From assembly GCF_000834015.1 (NCBI RefSeq), contig NZ_JXQI01000011.1, forward strand, positions 1 through 64,000: a stretch of DNA of 64,000 nt, read 5' to 3'. The notes beneath the pieces are model-generated. The model saw nothing but the letters and a program-made list of their open reading frames with translations. It searched no databases and was not told the origin of the DNA. How positions within the stretch are numbered: position 1 is the stretch's first letter; every line of letters begins with the position of its first letter. This DNA comes from Prevotella pectinovora (GTDB taxonomy: Bacteria > Bacteroidota > Bacteroidia > Bacteroidales > Bacteroidaceae). The position numbers were made by a program, and so were the translations under genes. Positions 53,806 to 62,578 of this stretch are shown here, piece by piece.

Positions 53806-53813
53806 TACCTTTG
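53806..53813 (+). promoter_or_regulatory. -7 element of the M23 peptidase gene
   Basis: TACCTTTG, giving a leader of about 115 nt. The rest of the 282-bp gap after recG shows nothing else. Confidence 0.6.
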
Positions 53814-53934
53814 CAGCGAAAATTTAATCACAATGACGAACGCGCGATTGACAGTCCGTCATCATGATTAGTCTTACACAAACATAATGCGACAGACAGG
53901 AAGACATACTGTTGCATTATAAAATATTTATTTT

Positions 53935-54867
53935 ATGCAATTCAAAAAGACAATCAAGACACTGGCATTAACGGCAGTCATGGCTCTGGCCACAGTACCA
54001 GCAGCAGCACAAGACCTCTTGGCACGCCAGGCACCAGTAGACAAGAAACTTAAAGCAGTTGACACTCTCGCACTTCGCGAACTCATACAAAGAGAACAGG
54101 CTGGAGCTCCTTCAGCTCAGCTATACAAAGACTGGAACAACAGATACGCTCACCGCGCCACAGAACTTCCAGACTCTTTCAGCATAAACCTGAAACATTT
54201 CTGCATGCCTACATCCAGCAGAATCATCACTTCCAACTTCGGAAGCCGTTGGGGACGCATGCACAAGGGTCTCGACATCAAGGTATATATCGGCGACACC
54301 ATCCGTGCGGCATTCGACGGAAAGGTGCGCATCGTGAGATATGAGGCAAACGGATACGGCAACTACGTTGTGATACGCCACAACAACGGTCTGGAGACCA
54401 TCTACGGACACATGTCGAAGCATCTCGTGGCAGAAAACGAGCAGGTACGTGCCGGAGACCCTATCGGACTGGGCGGCAACACCGGACGAAGCACCGGTTC
54501 TCACCTGCACTTCGAGACCCGTCTCTGCGGCGTGGCTCTCAACCCGGCATTGATGTTCGACTTCCGCAACCAGGACGTGACTGGCGACACATACCTCTTC
54601 CGCAAGGAGTCTTACAACAGGGAGTCGCTGGCTGCCACACGTCAGCGCGGCAAGAACGACGATCTGGCTGCCGCAAACGACAACAACTCGAACAACATCG
54701 GAGACAATGTGGAGAGTGGCGACGTGCGCTACCACAAAGTGGCAAAGGGCGAGACGCTCGCTGCCATCGCCAGAAAGCGCGGCACCACAATCGACAAGAT
54801 CTGCAAGCTCAACCACATCAGCAAGAACATGCGCGTGAAGCCGGGACAGATCCTGAGATACTCATAA
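53935..54867 (+). CDS. M23 family metallopeptidase with C-terminal LysM domain
   Basis: 310 residues. Signal peptide cleaved near PAAAQD (about residue 26). Peptidase M23 core with zinc ligands His110 and Asp114 (HKGLD) and His192 (HLHFE, 190-194), plus IYGHM (His159). An Asn-rich linker (DDLAAANDNNSNNIGDN) joins a C-terminal LysM (about 263-309, HKVAKGETLAAIARKRGTT). Likely a peptidoglycan endopeptidase or amidase partner located at the cell wall. The basic YKDWNNRYAHR region precedes the catalytic domain. Confidence 0.9.
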   Translation: MQFKKTIKTLALTAVMALATVPAAAQDLLARQAPVDKKLKAVDTLALRELIQREQAGAPSAQLYKDWNNRYAHRATELPDSFSINLKHFCMPTSSRIITSNFGSRWGRMHKGLDIKVYIGDTIRAAFDGKVRIVRYEANGYGNYVVIRHNNGLETIYGHMSKHLVAENEQVRAGDPIGLGGNTGRSTGSHLHFETRLCGVALNPALMFDFRNQDVTGDTYLFRKESYNRESLAATRQRGKNDDLAAANDNNSNNIGDNVESGDVRYHKVAKGETLAAIARKRGTTIDKICKLNHISKNMRVKPGQILRYS

Positions 54868-54926
54868 CGAGGGTGCTCATACACTATCGAACCATAGCGA
54901 AACTGTATAAACAACACAGGCAAGGA

Positions 54927-54958
54927 AAAGGCTATCAGGAATATTCCTGGTGGCCTTT
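54927..54958 (+). terminator. M23 gene terminator
   Basis: Stem AAAGGC-TATCAGGAA/TTCCTGGTGGCCTTT with one bulge, followed by TCTTATT. Confidence 0.65.
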
Positions 54959-55071
54959 CTTATTGGCGTCAACCTGCACACTTTGCCACGGCATCATCCT
55001 ACTCCAACCGGTCATCAAACCGCCTTGGGCCCGACATGGACAATCGGAATGACACCCTCAAAAAAACAACA

Positions 55072-55099
55072 AGGGCTACCAGCGGAAACCGATAGCCCT
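55072..55099 (-). terminator. terminator of the cysteine-rich protein gene
   Basis: Arms AGGGCTA/TAGCCCT with inner GCGG/CCG pairing. In the minus direction it is followed by TTGTTGTTTTTTTG. A second palindrome, GCAGTTAT/ATAACTGC, lies closer to the stop at 55134-55151. Confidence 0.65.
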
Positions 55100-55174
55100 C
55101 ATCGTGAGATATTCATCCCCCAACGGTCATTATGCAGTTATTTATAACTGCCTGCGGCCGCTTGGAATTTATCG

Positions 55175-55522
55175 TTACTTCTTCTTGTCACACTTCTTAG
55201 CGGCAGTCTTGCATTTCTTGTCGCAAGTAGCGCTCTTCTTGTCGCATTTCACCTTGCAGCAGGAAGCCATCTTGGGATCCTTCATGGCGGCAGAACTTAC
55301 GCCATTAGTCTTCGCCTTGCAGCAGGTGGCAGCCTTGTCACACTTCTTTGCCTTGTCACACTGCATCTTGCAGTCCTTCTTGCCGTCTTTCTTGCATTCC
55401 TTCTTTGCCTTGTCACACTGTGTCTTGCCGTCACACTTCTTCTGGCATACGGTCTGGGCGCTGGCGCTTACCGAAAAGCTCAAAGCCGCCATCACGACAG
55501 CTGCGATAATTGATTTTCTCAT
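55175..55522 (-). CDS. small secreted cysteine- and lysine-rich protein
   Basis: 115 residues. Clear signal peptide (MRKSIIAAVVMAALSFSVSASA, cleavage before QTVC). The mature 92 residues contain 15 cysteines and about 30 lysines, arranged as CxxxC, CC and CxxC-like spacings (CQKKC, CCKAK, CCKVKC, CDKKC). No family recognised. Possible roles are metal (copper or zinc) binding or cross-linked matrix; this is inference from composition. Its own -7 element and a terminator mark it as an independent unit. Confidence 0.72.
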   Translation of the reverse strand: MRKSIIAAVVMAALSFSVSASAQTVCQKKCDGKTQCDKAKKECKKDGKKDCKMQCDKAKKCDKAATCCKAKTNGVSSAAMKDPKMASCCKVKCDKKSATCDKKCKTAAKKCDKKK

Positions 55523-55640
55523 TTCTTTTGTCTCCTTTTTAGTTTATATTATTAAGTTAAGATACGAAACAGGAATCTTATTGCCACCCGCCACCGTATC
55601 CACGGCAGCGACATCGTGCAACAATCCACTGTTCACGCTG

Positions 55641-55648
55641 CAAATGTA
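55641..55648 (-). promoter_or_regulatory. -7 element of the cysteine-rich protein gene
   Basis: Minus strand TACATTTG with a leader of about 112 nt. Confidence 0.55.
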
Positions 55649-55710
55649 GCCTTTAGTCAGATAAATGAGAAATATTTTTAGTTATTAATACCTAAAGGAT
55701 ATAAAAAACG

Positions 55711-56514
55711 TCAACGCTTCACCACAGCCCTCACCACAAACCAGGCGTGGAGCAGATAAGTGGTTAAAAGACCGTAATATGTCGCCATTATCTTGAAACG
55801 CTCACCGAGCGACGCCTTGTGATGGCGTGTGGTGGTGCCTTCTTTCAGATAATCGGCGAGCACGATGCCACTGTTGGCGAGCGGCAGGTTCTTGTCCTCA
55901 GCCTGTTTCATTATCCTTATACACCAGTCGAAGTCTGCCGAATAGCGATACATCAGATTGAAGGGCGTGCGCTTGGCGATGTCGGTGCGGGCGTAAAACG
56001 CCTGATGGCATACGAGCATGCCGTGGCGGAACGACCGCCACGTAAGCTTCTCTGGAGGCGACAGCCGGCGGTGGGCAAGAAACTGGCGGTTCCCGTCCAC
56101 GATGTCGGTATTGCCATAGAGCACGGCAGGCAGTGCGTCCTCTCCCCCATCGGCAGCCACATAGCTGTCCACTCCCGTGTTTGCCACGAGTTCGGCGATG
56201 GTATCGTCGGCAGGCAGCGAGTCGCCGGCATTCAGAAAGCACACATAGTCGCCGGTTGCCATCTGCAGTCCCTTGTTCATGGCGTCGTAGATGCCATTGT
56301 CAGGCTCCACGAGCAATCTCACTTCATGACCATTGTCAGAGGCGAACGAGCGTTCCATATAGTCTTTTGCCACTACGGCGGTGTCGTCGGTAGAAGCTCC
56401 GTCGATGACGATATGCTCCAGAGCGGCATAATTCTGCCGGAACACGCTGTCGAGAGTGGGCTGCAAGAGCTTCTCGGCATTGTATGTAACGGTGATCAGA
56501 GTAATCTTTATCAT
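55711..56514 (-). CDS. family 2 glycosyltransferase
   Basis: 267 residues. GT-A domain: ITLITVTYNAEKLLQPTLDSV, HIVIDGASTDDT, EPDNGIYDAMNKGL and NAGD (DxD position, about 95-98). Short enough to lack a clear membrane domain although the C-terminus is hydrophobic. Start overlaps the neighbouring glycosyltransferase stop (ATGA), so they are coupled and probably act in the same glycan pathway. Sugars unknown. Confidence 0.87.
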   Translation of the reverse strand: MIKITLITVTYNAEKLLQPTLDSVFRQNYAALEHIVIDGASTDDTAVVAKDYMERSFASDNGHEVRLLVEPDNGIYDAMNKGLQMATGDYVCFLNAGDSLPADDTIAELVANTGVDSYVAADGGEDALPAVLYGNTDIVDGNRQFLAHRRLSPPEKLTWRSFRHGMLVCHQAFYARTDIAKRTPFNLMYRYSADFDWCIRIMKQAEDKNLPLANSGIVLADYLKEGTTTRHHKASLGERFKIMATYYGLLTTYLLHAWFVVRAVVKR

Positions 56515-57785
56515 AGTTTATAGCGTTTTAGGGCCAATGCCTCATTATAAGCCTCGATGTATTTCATTGCCACAGAATACTGCGAATAGCAGGTGTTCAC
56601 CTTTCGCAGCGCCTCGGCGGCGAGCGCCTCGCGGTCGGCCTCACACATCACCCAATGCATGCCTTTGGCCAGATCGTCCACGCTCTTGTATTCTGCCACG
56701 TAGCCGTTTTTCAGATGGTCTATCATCTCAGGGATGCCGCCGGTGTTGAATCCCACACACGGCACTCCGCATGCCATTGCCTCCATGATGGTGTTGGGCA
56801 GGTTGTCTTCGAGCGACGGCAGCACGAACATATCCACAGAATTGTATACGCTCGCTATCTTCTTCTCGTCGCTCACGTAGCCCAGCGGATACGACGGCAA
56901 CGGCAGCTTCCCGGCAAGTTCCTCTGCCTGTCCGCCGAGGATGGCGATGCCGGTGTTCTGGCGCATCTCGGGATGCTGCTCCACCATCTTGTTCATGGCG
57001 GTGATGAAATAGTCCATTCCCTTGCGCTGGTCGGTGACGCGCTGCGACACGAAGAGTATCAGACGCTTGTCGGCTGGCAGTCCGGCATAGATGCGTGCCT
57101 TCTCCTGGTCTTCCCGACAGAACACGTGGGTGTCGATGGGATTGGGGATGCTCATCAACTTCTGGCCGCTGAGCAGTCCGCTCTTCTTAGCCTTGTCGGC
57201 GAGCCAGCGGCTGCAGGTGACGAAGAGTATGCTGTTGGTGCCGAGGGCCTGACGCTTGCGGCGCCACACCTTGGCAGAAAGGTCGTTCCTGGATCCGCCG
57301 CCGGGCAGCAGCGGACAGTTGCCGCACCTGCTCTCATAGCGGTGGCAGTTGCGGGCGTAATGGCATATCGACGAAGCCGGCCACAGGTCGTGCATCGTCC
57401 ACACCACCGGTTTCTTGCTTGCCAGGATCTTCTTTATGCCTCCGATGGAGAGCATGCCCTGGTTCACCCAGCTCAGGTGTATTACATCTGCCTCGCGGAA
57501 TTCCCGTGTCCGGGTGATGTCGGTGCCGGCGTTGGCGATGTCTATCTGGAAGAGGTTGTCGCGTTTGAAGCGCAGGTGGCAGAAGATGACGAAGCGTTCC
57601 CAGAGGAAGTTCCATCTCTGACGCCACGACTTGTCAAGCTGCGCCACGGTGATATTGTCCGTGGCCTTGTCTCTCACCAGCATCTTTGTCTTTATGCCGT
57701 TGTTGTTCAGTGCGTCCATGAGCCTGTTTGCCGCCACGGCGGCTCCGCCCACATTCTCACTGGTGTTTACGATTAGCACTCTCAT
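56511..57785 (-). CDS. family 4-type glycosyltransferase
   Basis: 424 residues. GT-B fold: N-terminal MRVLIVNTSENVGGAAVAANR, C-terminal donor-binding IPNPIDTHVF, LFVSQRVTDQRKG, VLPSLEDNLPNTIMEAMACGVPCVGF with the E-x7-E element. A Cys-rich insertion HYARNCHRYESRCGNCPLLPG (about 153-172, four cysteines) is common in Bacteroidales members. Probably surface polysaccharide or lipopolysaccharide glycan synthesis. Confidence 0.88.
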   Translation of the reverse strand: MRVLIVNTSENVGGAAVAANRLMDALNNNGIKTKMLVRDKATDNITVAQLDKSWRQRWNFLWERFVIFCHLRFKRDNLFQIDIANAGTDITRTREFREADVIHLSWVNQGMLSIGGIKKILASKKPVVWTMHDLWPASSICHYARNCHRYESRCGNCPLLPGGGSRNDLSAKVWRRKRQALGTNSILFVTCSRWLADKAKKSGLLSGQKLMSIPNPIDTHVFCREDQEKARIYAGLPADKRLILFVSQRVTDQRKGMDYFITAMNKMVEQHPEMRQNTGIAILGGQAEELAGKLPLPSYPLGYVSDEKKIASVYNSVDMFVLPSLEDNLPNTIMEAMACGVPCVGFNTGGIPEMIDHLKNGYVAEYKSVDDLAKGMHWVMCEADREALAAEALRKVNTCYSQYSVAMKYIEAYNEALALKRYKL

Positions 57786-57813
57786 GATTTTCGTCTCCTT
57801 TTTGTTTCAAATG

Positions 57814-57821
57814 CAAAATTA
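57814..57821 (-). promoter_or_regulatory. -7 element of the glycosyltransferase pair
   Basis: Minus strand TAATTTTG, about 29 bp upstream of the start codon of the GT4-type gene. Confidence 0.5.
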
Positions 57822-57925
57822 TGAATTTATTGAATAACGCCAAACCTATGTGCGATAAAAAATCGCGGCACGGGGCAATAGTTCAGAATCTTTCTCCGCA
57901 CATTTGCAGAGAAAATCAGTATTTA

Positions 57926-58061
57926 GCATCTCCTTAACGAACGTTTCTTTCCATGGAAACTTTGGGCACAGTTTTGGGTACCCCCCGTGCCCACTTGGGG
58001 CAAGGTGCTTGCCCCAAGTGAGAAAGCTGCTTGCCCCACATGGGCAAGCATGCTGCCCATT
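57926..58061. repeat. GGGCA hairpin repeat, short form, copy D (inverted)
   Basis: Begins with the conserved block GCATCTCC...ACGTTTCTTTCCATGGAAAC and then CTTGGGGCAAG/CTTGCCCCAAG and CATGGGCAAGCATGCTGCCC hairpins: inverted copy of 38984-39127. The stretch from 58062 to 58420 contains no gene. Confidence 0.8.
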
Positions 58062-58420
58062 TATTGCAGTTTTACGATCCTTACCCATGGTTGTGGCTTT
58101 GTTGTCGGCAAAGCAGAAGCAACCAGAGAAATGTAAGCCATAATTTATATTGCATGCAAAAGTCTTACCAGACAGTAGTAAGGCAAGCCATCCACTTCCA
58201 TACGATTCCTTCCTCTTATTCTCCAACCATCCAGACAATTACCCGATGGTTTCAGAGCACAAATAAAGGCGGAAGCACCTGTATATCAACCACTTCCACA
58301 TCCACAACCAGATGGCTGACGATTTTTTGGAAAAATGAGGTTATATATCAAAATCGAACCGGGAGACAAAGCAAAACAAGTTTCAAGACATATCAATCAC
58401 CATAAATAATCCATCGAGAC

Positions 58421-58452
58421 GTCCTTTGCTCTACCAACTAAGAGATGGCGGC
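58421..58452 (-). pseudogene. truncated tRNA-Phe-like 5' half
   Basis: The minus strand carries a match to the tRNA-Phe D-arm and 5' anticodon stem (TTAGTTGGTAGAGCAAAGGAC) preceded by a different acceptor strand (CCGCCATCTC). It stops at the anticodon. It lies 45 bp downstream of the intact tRNA-Phe in the same orientation. Confidence 0.65.
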
Positions 58453-58496
58453 ATAAAAAAAGAGTCACCATATTAGGCAACTCTCTTCGTGAACTG

Positions 58497-58569
58497 TGGT
58501 ACCACCAGGAATCGAACCGGGGACACAAGGATTTTCAGTCCTTTGCTCTACCAACTGAGCTATGGCACC
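58497..58569 (-). tRNA. tRNA-Phe (anticodon GAA)
   Basis: Minus strand: acceptor GGTGCCA paired with TGGTACC, D-arm GCTC...GAGC, anticodon arm AAGGA-CTGAAAA-TCCTT with GAA, T-loop TTCGATT, discriminator A; CCA is not encoded. The T-stem CCCGG/CCTGG has a central C-T mismatch. Own -7 element at 58619-58612. Confidence 0.95.
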
Positions 58570-58611
58570 ATTGTCTTAATAAAAATCGCAACCATTTCTC
58601 GATTGCGGGTG

Positions 58612-58690
58612 CAAAGGTACGCTTTTTTTTCGTACTTCCAAAATTTTATCCCGAAAAATTTCGCTATTATCAAAAAATGCACTACCTTTG
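58612..58690. promoter_or_regulatory. divergent promoters of tRNA-Phe and tRNA-Pro
   Basis: Minus strand TACCTTTG at 58619-58612 (towards tRNA-Phe) and plus strand TACCTTTG at 58683-58690 (towards tRNA-Pro, 16 bp before its 5' end). Confidence 0.7.
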
Positions 58691-58705
58691 CATCACTTTA
58701 ATAAA

Positions 58706-58778
58706 CGGGATTTAGCGCAGTTGGTAGCGCACGTCGTTCGGGACGACGGGGTCGCTGGTTCGAGTCCAGTAATCCCGA
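58706..58778 (+). tRNA. tRNA-Pro (anticodon CGG)
   Basis: Acceptor CGGGATT/AATCCCG, D-arm GCGC...GCGC, anticodon arm CGTCG-TTCGGGA-CGACG with CGG, T-arm GCTGG-TTCGAGT-CCAGT, discriminator A. CCA is not encoded. Followed by a hairpin terminator. Confidence 0.96.
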
Positions 58779-58784
58779 CAATAC

Positions 58785-58822
58785 AAGGGTTAGGATATTG
58801 CATGGCAATATTTTAGCCCTTG
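58785..58822 (+). terminator. tRNA-Pro terminator
   Basis: AAGGGTTA...ATATTGC with GCAATAT...TAGCCCTT around a 4-nt loop, then GTTACTTTATT. Confidence 0.6.
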
Positions 58823-58935
58823 TTACTTTATTATATTATTGTAGCTGAAGAAGAAGTAATCCAAAACACACCAATCCACATGAAGAAAATCAAGATTTGT
58901 GAACTTCATAAAAGCGCCGCACGAGACGTAAGGAC

Positions 58936-58998
58936 ATAAAAAAAGGAGTACCGCTGTACTCCAACCTTGTTAACCTTAAATCTAATACTATGAAAAAC
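58936..58998 (-). ncRNA. candidate small RNA with complete promoter and terminator
   Basis: Promoter on the minus strand: TTG (59035-59033), 20-bp spacer, TACCTTTG (59012-59005). The predicted 60-65 nt transcript ends in a perfect hairpin GGAGTAC-AGCG-GTACTCC (58962-58945) and a run of seven T. The plus-strand frame here is too short to be a gene. 17-bp inverted repeats (58990-59007 and 59030-59046, containing ATGAAAAACAC and TTGCAA) enclose the promoter spacer. No family identified. Confidence 0.5.
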
Positions 58999-59224
58999 AC
59001 GTTGCAAAGGTATTGCTTATAACAATAAATTGCAAGTGTTTTTCATGTATTTGTTTCGAAATACACTCAATTCTTGATATACATCAAGGATATAATGTAA
59101 CAAACCGTCAGCATTCCTCGCTTTTAAGTTACAAAACAACATAGGGTGTAACAATGCCAATGTATATTTCAGCCTGTCAGCACCTATCTGCTTCCAACTA
59201 TCCAACAAGGAGGAGAAGCGGCCA

Positions 59225-62215
59225 TTATCGTGCGTCATTCCCTTTCGCATCTTCCGTATCGCATATTACCAGTCCCTCCTGTTTCATTCCGTCCATCATG
59301 ATATGCAACGGTTTGCTGAAACGAACGTGGCGCACATGCGGTGTCTCTTCTACGGCAGGCATAGCGTCGAGAATCTCCTTGCGGAAGAATCCCATGCCTT
59401 TATTCTCGTCGATGGTGAAATAGCCGACACCGAAACTGGTGAGGTTCTGGAAGAAGTGAGTGCCCTGACTCGGATCCACACTGTAGTTCTTCAGCGTGGT
59501 CTCCACGATGAGTTTCGCCGCACTGATATGCGGCCACTTCACCGGCACACCGAGCCACGAATCACTCGAGCCCCATCTGCCGGGTCCCACAAGCACATAA
59601 TTCTTGCCGTCGGCAAGGAATTTCTTGTTTATGCGCTCCACCTCCATCGCCACCACGGGATTGTCAGATGCCGTGAAGTTCTCGTCGGTCTTCACATACA
59701 CCACATCCACGATATCGTCGCTCACTCCATGTCCCAGGGAATTGTGCGAGCGCAACAGACATTTGTCATCAGGAATTGTCATGATGTCTTGGTCGAGTAC
59801 CTGTTTGCTGTCCACGATAGGACGTATCTGCAGGAGATAGAACTCTCCCGTGCGGTCATCATTGAGAGTGCAGGCAAACTCAATCTCCACCGGACGGCGC
59901 ATACTGTCGGCGCCGTGGTGCATTGACAGTTTCAGCAGTTCGGGCAACGGGAACACTCCGTGGCGCAGCACACCGTTGAAACTGACTATCTTGCGTCCGC
60001 CATCATACAGTCCGTCGCGAATCACCCGGTCGTTGGCATCATAGGTGGAAGCGATAAAATTGAGAGCGCCGTCGTTTTCGGCATCCTTCACCTTGAGCTT
60101 CAGAATATTGAAACCGTCGTCCACCTTGAAGTCCACTCCCACGCGCTTCATGTCGAGGGCATAGAACTGCGTCTGTGTCTGGCGCAGGGCAATCTCCATG
60201 TCGCTCGTCTGCAACACCTGGGTGGGATGATACGGACTGACACGCAGCGTCTGTCCACCGTCTACGATATACTTTCCGAGTCCGAGGGCAAGACTGGCGA
60301 TACCCTCCTCCGACTTCTCATATCCTAAAGGATAATAGTTGATGGAACGAAGCACACCGCTGAAATTAGGATAGAAATGGTCGCCATACTGCTTGCCCAC
60401 CACCTCTTGAAGGATTACCGCCATCTTCTCCTGGTCTATCACGTTGCGCGTGGCAGTCATATACGCCTTGGAATCCTTGAAATACACCGAGGCGTACACG
60501 CTCTTGATGGCAGCGGCGAGCATACGCAGCATCTCGTCCTTGTCGTCGAGATAGGGTATCATATATGTGGAATATATGCCGGCAAAGGGCTGGTAGTGTG
60601 AGTCTTCGAGCAGACTGCTGGAACGTATCGCTATAGGATGGCGGATAGCCTCGAAAAAGGTCTTGAAGTCGTCGATGAACTGGTCTGGCAGCTGCGCCTT
60701 GATGAATGCCTGGAGTATTTCCTCGTCGGGAGCATCGCTGAGTGCCAGCTGATAGAGGTTGTTGTTGTCCATGAACTGGTCGAAGACATCGGTACAGAGC
60801 ACCACGGTCTTCGGTATCGACACCTTCACCCCCTCAAACTCATTGAATTCGGGATGTGTCTTTATGATATTGTCCAGAAAAGCGAGTCCTCTGCCCTTTC
60901 CGCCGAGCGAACCGTCGCCGATGCGGGCGAAGTGGCTGTAGGCATCGAAGCGGTCGCGTTTGAACACGGCCACCGTTCCCACGTTCTTCATGTGGCGGTA
61001 TTGCACGATGGCATCGAAGATGATCTGGCGATGCTGGTCCACGTCTCTGAGTTTCTCCAGCGTCACCGTCTTAAGGAATTCCGACACGGGGAATATCGCC
61101 CTGGCACAGAGCCAACGGCTCACGTGGTTGCGCGACAGGTGGTAGAGCATGGAGTCATTTGGGATGCTGAAGATATTGTCCTGCAACTCCTTCAGGTTGC
61201 GTATGCGGCGTATCTCCTCATGGGTCTTGGGGTCGCGGAAGATCAAGTCTCCGAATCCCATGTGCTCCGCCATGACATTGCGCAGGTCGATGTTCATCTT
61301 CTTTGAATTCTTGTCGATGAAGCGGAATCCCAACTTCTCGGCTTTCTCGGCATTCTCCGTCTCGCTGCTCTCCATAATGAGCGGCAGGAACGGGGCACGG
61401 CGGTGGAACTCCGACAGCAGTTTGAGTCCTGCCTCAGAATCTTTCACGCCTCCCTTCGGAAAACGGCAGTCACTGATGACGCCGAGAATGTTTTCGGGGA
61501 AGCGCACGAAATAGTCCATCGCCTCCTCGTATGTTCTGGCGAGCACCACCTTTGGCCTTCCTCTCATTCGCAGCGTGGCGGTGTGGGAGTTGAGCGCCTC
61601 GGTAGCGAAGCTCTGGCTCTGGGTAAGGATGTAGCTATAGAGGTTGGGCAGGATGGAGGAGTAGAAGCGGATGCTGTCTTCCACCAGGAGTATCATCTGC
61701 ACTCCCGCCTCGTCGATGTCGTGTTCGAGGTTCATCTTGTCCTCGATGAGTTTTATGATAGAGAGGATGAGATTGGTATTGCCGAGCCAGCAGAACACGT
61801 ATTCGAATATCGAGAGGTCTTCGTTCATTATCCTTTGCGTGATGCCATGCGAGAATGGCGTGAGCACCACGCACGGGATATCCGGAAACTCCCTCTTCAC
61901 CGCCCTCGCCACGGTGAAGGCGTCGTTGTCGGCATTTCCTGGCATACATATCACGAGGTCGATGCTCGTGGTGGAGAGCACTTCGGAGGCTTCCACCATG
62001 GTGCTCACCTGAGTGAAGGTGGGCGGATAGCGAAGGCCGAGCTCAGTATACTCATTGAAAATCTTTTCATCCACTCGCCCGTCGTCTTCGAGCATGAAGG
62101 CGTCGTAGGGGTTAGCGATGATGAGGACATTGAAAATACGATGCGTCATCAGGTTCTTGAATGACACATCCTTGAGATAAAACTTATTCCATTGCTGGGG
62201 CGCTTGTTCGTTCAT
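59225..62215 (-). CDS. receiver-domain protein fused to a pyruvate/PEP synthase N-terminal (ATP-grasp) domain
   Basis: 996 residues from MNEQAPQQWNKF. About 27-150 is a receiver-like domain without the phosphoacceptor (position of Asp is Met in DLVICMPGN; the final Lys is Trp). About 172-310 is a second receiver with a complete site: Glu179-Asp180, Asp249 (VISDCRFP) and Lys302. From about 330 to the end is a pyruvate/PEP-binding ATP-grasp domain like PpsA/PPDK N-terminal region: GDGSLGGKGRGLAF (433-446), AIRSSSLLEDSHYQPFAGIY (529-548), FYLLQIRPI, and a C-terminal GPGRWGSSD. The phosphohistidine swivel domain and the PEP-binding barrel of true PEP synthase are absent, so it cannot carry the full reaction alone. 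Probably a phosphotransfer or regulatory protein; role unknown. Confidence 0.78.
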   Translation of the reverse strand: MNEQAPQQWNKFYLKDVSFKNLMTHRIFNVLIIANPYDAFMLEDDGRVDEKIFNEYTELGLRYPPTFTQVSTMVEASEVLSTTSIDLVICMPGNADNDAFTVARAVKREFPDIPCVVLTPFSHGITQRIMNEDLSIFEYVFCWLGNTNLILSIIKLIEDKMNLEHDIDEAGVQMILLVEDSIRFYSSILPNLYSYILTQSQSFATEALNSHTATLRMRGRPKVVLARTYEEAMDYFVRFPENILGVISDCRFPKGGVKDSEAGLKLLSEFHRRAPFLPLIMESSETENAEKAEKLGFRFIDKNSKKMNIDLRNVMAEHMGFGDLIFRDPKTHEEIRRIRNLKELQDNIFSIPNDSMLYHLSRNHVSRWLCARAIFPVSEFLKTVTLEKLRDVDQHRQIIFDAIVQYRHMKNVGTVAVFKRDRFDAYSHFARIGDGSLGGKGRGLAFLDNIIKTHPEFNEFEGVKVSIPKTVVLCTDVFDQFMDNNNLYQLALSDAPDEEILQAFIKAQLPDQFIDDFKTFFEAIRHPIAIRSSSLLEDSHYQPFAGIYSTYMIPYLDDKDEMLRMLAAAIKSVYASVYFKDSKAYMTATRNVIDQEKMAVILQEVVGKQYGDHFYPNFSGVLRSINYYPLGYEKSEEGIASLALGLGKYIVDGGQTLRVSPYHPTQVLQTSDMEIALRQTQTQFYALDMKRVGVDFKVDDGFNILKLKVKDAENDGALNFIASTYDANDRVIRDGLYDGGRKIVSFNGVLRHGVFPLPELLKLSMHHGADSMRRPVEIEFACTLNDDRTGEFYLLQIRPIVDSKQVLDQDIMTIPDDKCLLRSHNSLGHGVSDDIVDVVYVKTDENFTASDNPVVAMEVERINKKFLADGKNYVLVGPGRWGSSDSWLGVPVKWPHISAAKLIVETTLKNYSVDPSQGTHFFQNLTSFGVGYFTIDENKGMGFFRKEILDAMPAVEETPHVRHVRFSKPLHIMMDGMKQEGLVICDTEDAKGNDAR

Positions 62216-62310
62216 AGGTTGGAGTGTTATTTGTTTGTATTGCCTGCAATTCACATCTTTGCACTGCTTCCGTTATGTGTCAGCAATGCTGATGAAATCG
62301 GTTCTTGATG

Positions 62311-62318
62311 CAAATATA
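62311..62318 (-). promoter_or_regulatory. -7 element of the receiver/PEP-synthase-like gene
   Basis: Minus strand TATATTTG, about 96 bp upstream of the start codon. Confidence 0.55.
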
Positions 62319-62578
62319 TCCATTTTCTCGCTAACACACAAATTAAGTATATATAAAATCACAAGCAATATGTCAACAATTTGGAATGAAAGACAACATA
62401 TTAAACCTTAAACCACAGGTCCGGTTGGCCGACAAGCAAGTCTGCCACAAAGTGGCCGAACAACATTAAAAGGGACATTTTTATAAAGCAAAAGGGGATA
62501 TTCGACACCCAACCTTTAAAAAACGTGAAAAGAAAAGGAATACAAGAAGAAAAGTTACGCCATTAAGAGTATAATACG

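Noticed and set aside
58421..58452. Phage or island attachment site at the tRNA remnant
   Set aside because: The duplicate is a 5' half, not the 3' end usually copied by integrases, and no integrase is in the window.
58990..59046. Invertible (phase-variable) promoter
   Set aside because: The inverted repeats enclose only 22 bp, too short for known site-specific inversion, and no recombinase is nearby; they may just form a hairpin.
59017..59250. 77-codon frame overlapping the 3' end of the receiver/PEP-synthase-like gene
   Set aside because: It begins inside the neighbouring gene in another frame and extends into the candidate sRNA promoter; the sequence looks protein-like but there is not enough support.
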